A stretch of DNA of 6,918 bases from Candidatus Eiseniibacteriota bacterium (GTDB lineage: Bacteria > Eisenbacteria > RBG-16-71-46 > CAIMUX01): NCBI GenBank assembly GCA_020431745.1, contig JAGQHR010000162.1, forward strand, positions 1 to 6,918, written 5' to 3'. The position numbers were made by a program, and so were the translations under genes. This document shows, piece after piece, positions 5,864 through 6,918 of the stretch (position 1 is its first letter; the number at the start of each line of letters is the position of its first letter). The notes below the pieces were generated by a model. The model had not been told where the DNA came from, searched no databases, and worked only from the letters and a program-made list of their open reading frames with translations.

Positions 5864-6918
5864 GTGCCGCGTAGCGAGAAGCTGTCGTTCGTCAACGAAG
5901 AGGGCGTGGAGCTGTCCGGTCGCCTGGAGTGGCCGGACGGCGATCCCGCCGCATTCGCGATCTTCGCGCACTGCTTCACCTGCTCCAAGGACATCGCCGC
6001 GGCCAGCCGGATCAGTCGCGCGCTGAGCGGGCGTGGGATCGCCGTCCTGCGATTCGATTTCACCGGGATCGGCAACAGCGACGGCGACTTCGCCAACACC
6101 AACTTCAGCTCGAACCTGGCCGACCTTCTGGCCGCGGCGGAGCACCTGCGATCGCAACACCGGGCCCCGTCGCTTCTCGTGGGACACAGTTTGGGCGGCG
6201 CGGCCGTGTTGGGCGTCGGGGCGCGGATTCCGGAAGTCGAAGCGATCGTCACGATCGGGGCTCCCAGCGAGCCGCAGCACGTGACCCGCCTGCTCGCGGA
6301 CAGCGTCGAGGCGATCGAACGCGACGGTTGCGCCTACGTGCAGCTGGGTGCGCGGCGCTTCGAGATCAAGAAGCAGTTCCTGGACGACCTCGAGGATGCG
6401 ACCTTCACGTCGCGGATCCGCGCGCTGCGGTGCGCGCTTCTGGTGTGTCACTCCCCACGCGACGAGATCGTCCCGATCGACGAGGCCCGCAAAATCTTCG
6501 AGGCGGCGCGGCATCCCAAGAGCTTCCTCTCGTTGGACGACGCCGACCACCTGCTCACGCATGCGGAGGATTCGGAGTACGTTGCCGGCACCATCGCCGC
6601 GTGGGCGAGCCGGTACCTGCCCACGCTCCCGGTCGGGAACGCTGCGTCCCAGCCGACTCAATCCCGGTCCGTGCAGTCCCGGCCGGTGGAGGCTCCGCCG
6701 TCCGGAATGATCGCCGCGCACGCGTCAGAGGACGCATCCGATGTTGCGGAAACGCCCCCGCCCGGCACCGTCGTCGTGACGGAGGTCGCCGGGCTCGAAC
6801 AATCGATCCAGCTCGGTCCCCATCATCTCTTCGCGGACGAGCCGGTCGACGTCGGGGGCACCGACAAAGGACCCAATCCGTATGATCTGTTGCTCGCCGC
6901 GCTGGGTGCCTGCACCTC
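5864..6918 (+). CDS. Bifunctional alpha/beta-hydrolase / OsmC-family fusion, 3' end outside window
   Basis: The frame is open from a GTG at 5864 to the right edge (351 codons) with no stop. GTG is chosen because it sits 5 bases after the preceding TGA and because homology-like sequence begins within 10 residues; no ATG is available nearby and the Shine-Dalgarno is weak. Residues ~8-252 are an alpha/beta-hydrolase: AHCFTCSKDIAAASRISRAL (35-54), FDFTGIGNSDGDFANTNFSS (64-83), nucleophile motif GHSLGG with Ser109, probable acid Asp200 (HSPRDEIVP) and His229 (DDADHLLTH). A Ser/Pro/Gln-rich linker spans ~253-300. An OsmC-like domain then begins (TVVVTEV), with GGTDKGPNPYDLLLAALGAC at 331-350. Cys350 is the position of the first (peroxidatic) cysteine in OsmC proteins. 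This domain order is a known fusion family. The OsmC half suggests thiol-dependent hydroperoxide reduction; the hydrolase substrate is unknown. The second OsmC cysteine lies beyond the window. Confidence 0.93.
   Translation, partial: MPRSEKLSFVNEEGVELSGRLEWPDGDPAAFAIFAHCFTCSKDIAAASRISRALSGRGIAVLRFDFTGIGNSDGDFANTNFSSNLADLLAAAEHLRSQHRAPSLLVGHSLGGAAVLGVGARIPEVEAIVTIGAPSEPQHVTRLLADSVEAIERDGCAYVQLGARRFEIKKQFLDDLEDATFTSRIRALRCALLVCHSPRDEIVPIDEARKIFEAARHPKSFLSLDDADHLLTHAEDSEYVAGTIAAWASRYLPTLPVGNAASQPTQSRSVQSRPVEAPPSGMIAAHASEDASDVAETPPPGTVVVTEVAGLEQSIQLGPHHLFADEPVDVGGTDKGPNPYDLLLAALGACT

Noticed and set aside
5624..6721. A 365-codon minus-strand open frame opposite the AIM24 end and hydrolase gene
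   Set aside because: The composition is Arg/Pro/Gly/Asp-rich without motifs. The opposite strand holds well-conserved AIM24 and hydrolase motifs.
5929..6885. A 318-codon plus-strand frame overlapping the hydrolase–OsmC gene
   Set aside because: It is extremely Arg-rich and in a different phase from the recognised GHSLGG and OsmC motifs.
1..6918. tRNA, rRNA, CRISPR arrays, insertion sequences or attachment sites
   Set aside because: No cloverleaf, regularly spaced repeat, transposase motif or terminal inverted repeat was seen. The only tandem repeat is the in-frame 24-bp unit in the AsmA-like gene.

Overview
The window is GC-rich bacterial DNA with two divergent gene blocks. An AsmA-family envelope protein points to a diderm (Gram-negative type) organism. 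High G/C at third codon positions, a GYF_2–AIM24 fusion and an alpha/beta-hydrolase–OsmC fusion would fit a high-GC delta-proteobacterial-type lineage (Myxococcota or similar), but the phylum cannot be fixed from this sequence.

Left block (1–1534, minus strand, transcribed right to left): four small genes. In transcription order they are an 88-residue helical-hairpin protein with a TTG start, a 106-residue protein with an amphipathic C-terminal helix, a 134-residue TPR protein, and a proline-rich N-terminal fragment that leaves the window at base 1. None has an unmistakable signature. However, their sizes, order and shapes resemble the E-F-G-H/I stretch of Ysc-type type III secretion loci: a small helical co-chaperone, a needle or inner-rod subunit, a TPR chaperone, then a further secreted or regulatory component. 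I treat this as a hypothesis. The 140 bases between the TPR gene and the last gene stay open in the TPR frame after its TGA and end in an ATGA overlap with the next start.

Divergent spacer (1535–1813): 279 bases with a perfect 8-bp hairpin and a separate 6-bp inverted repeat. It must hold the start signals of both blocks, but no strong -35/-10 pair is visible.

Right block (1814–6918, plus strand): a 954-residue AsmA-like protein with two low-complexity linkers, a 24-bp tandem repeat and a G8 tract; a terminator-like two-part hairpin; a 346-residue GYF_2–AIM24 protein; and, five bases after its stop, a GTG-started alpha/beta-hydrolase–OsmC fusion that runs off the right edge inside its OsmC domain. 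The last two genes look co-transcribed. The AsmA gene is probably a separate or only partly coupled unit because of the hairpin between them.
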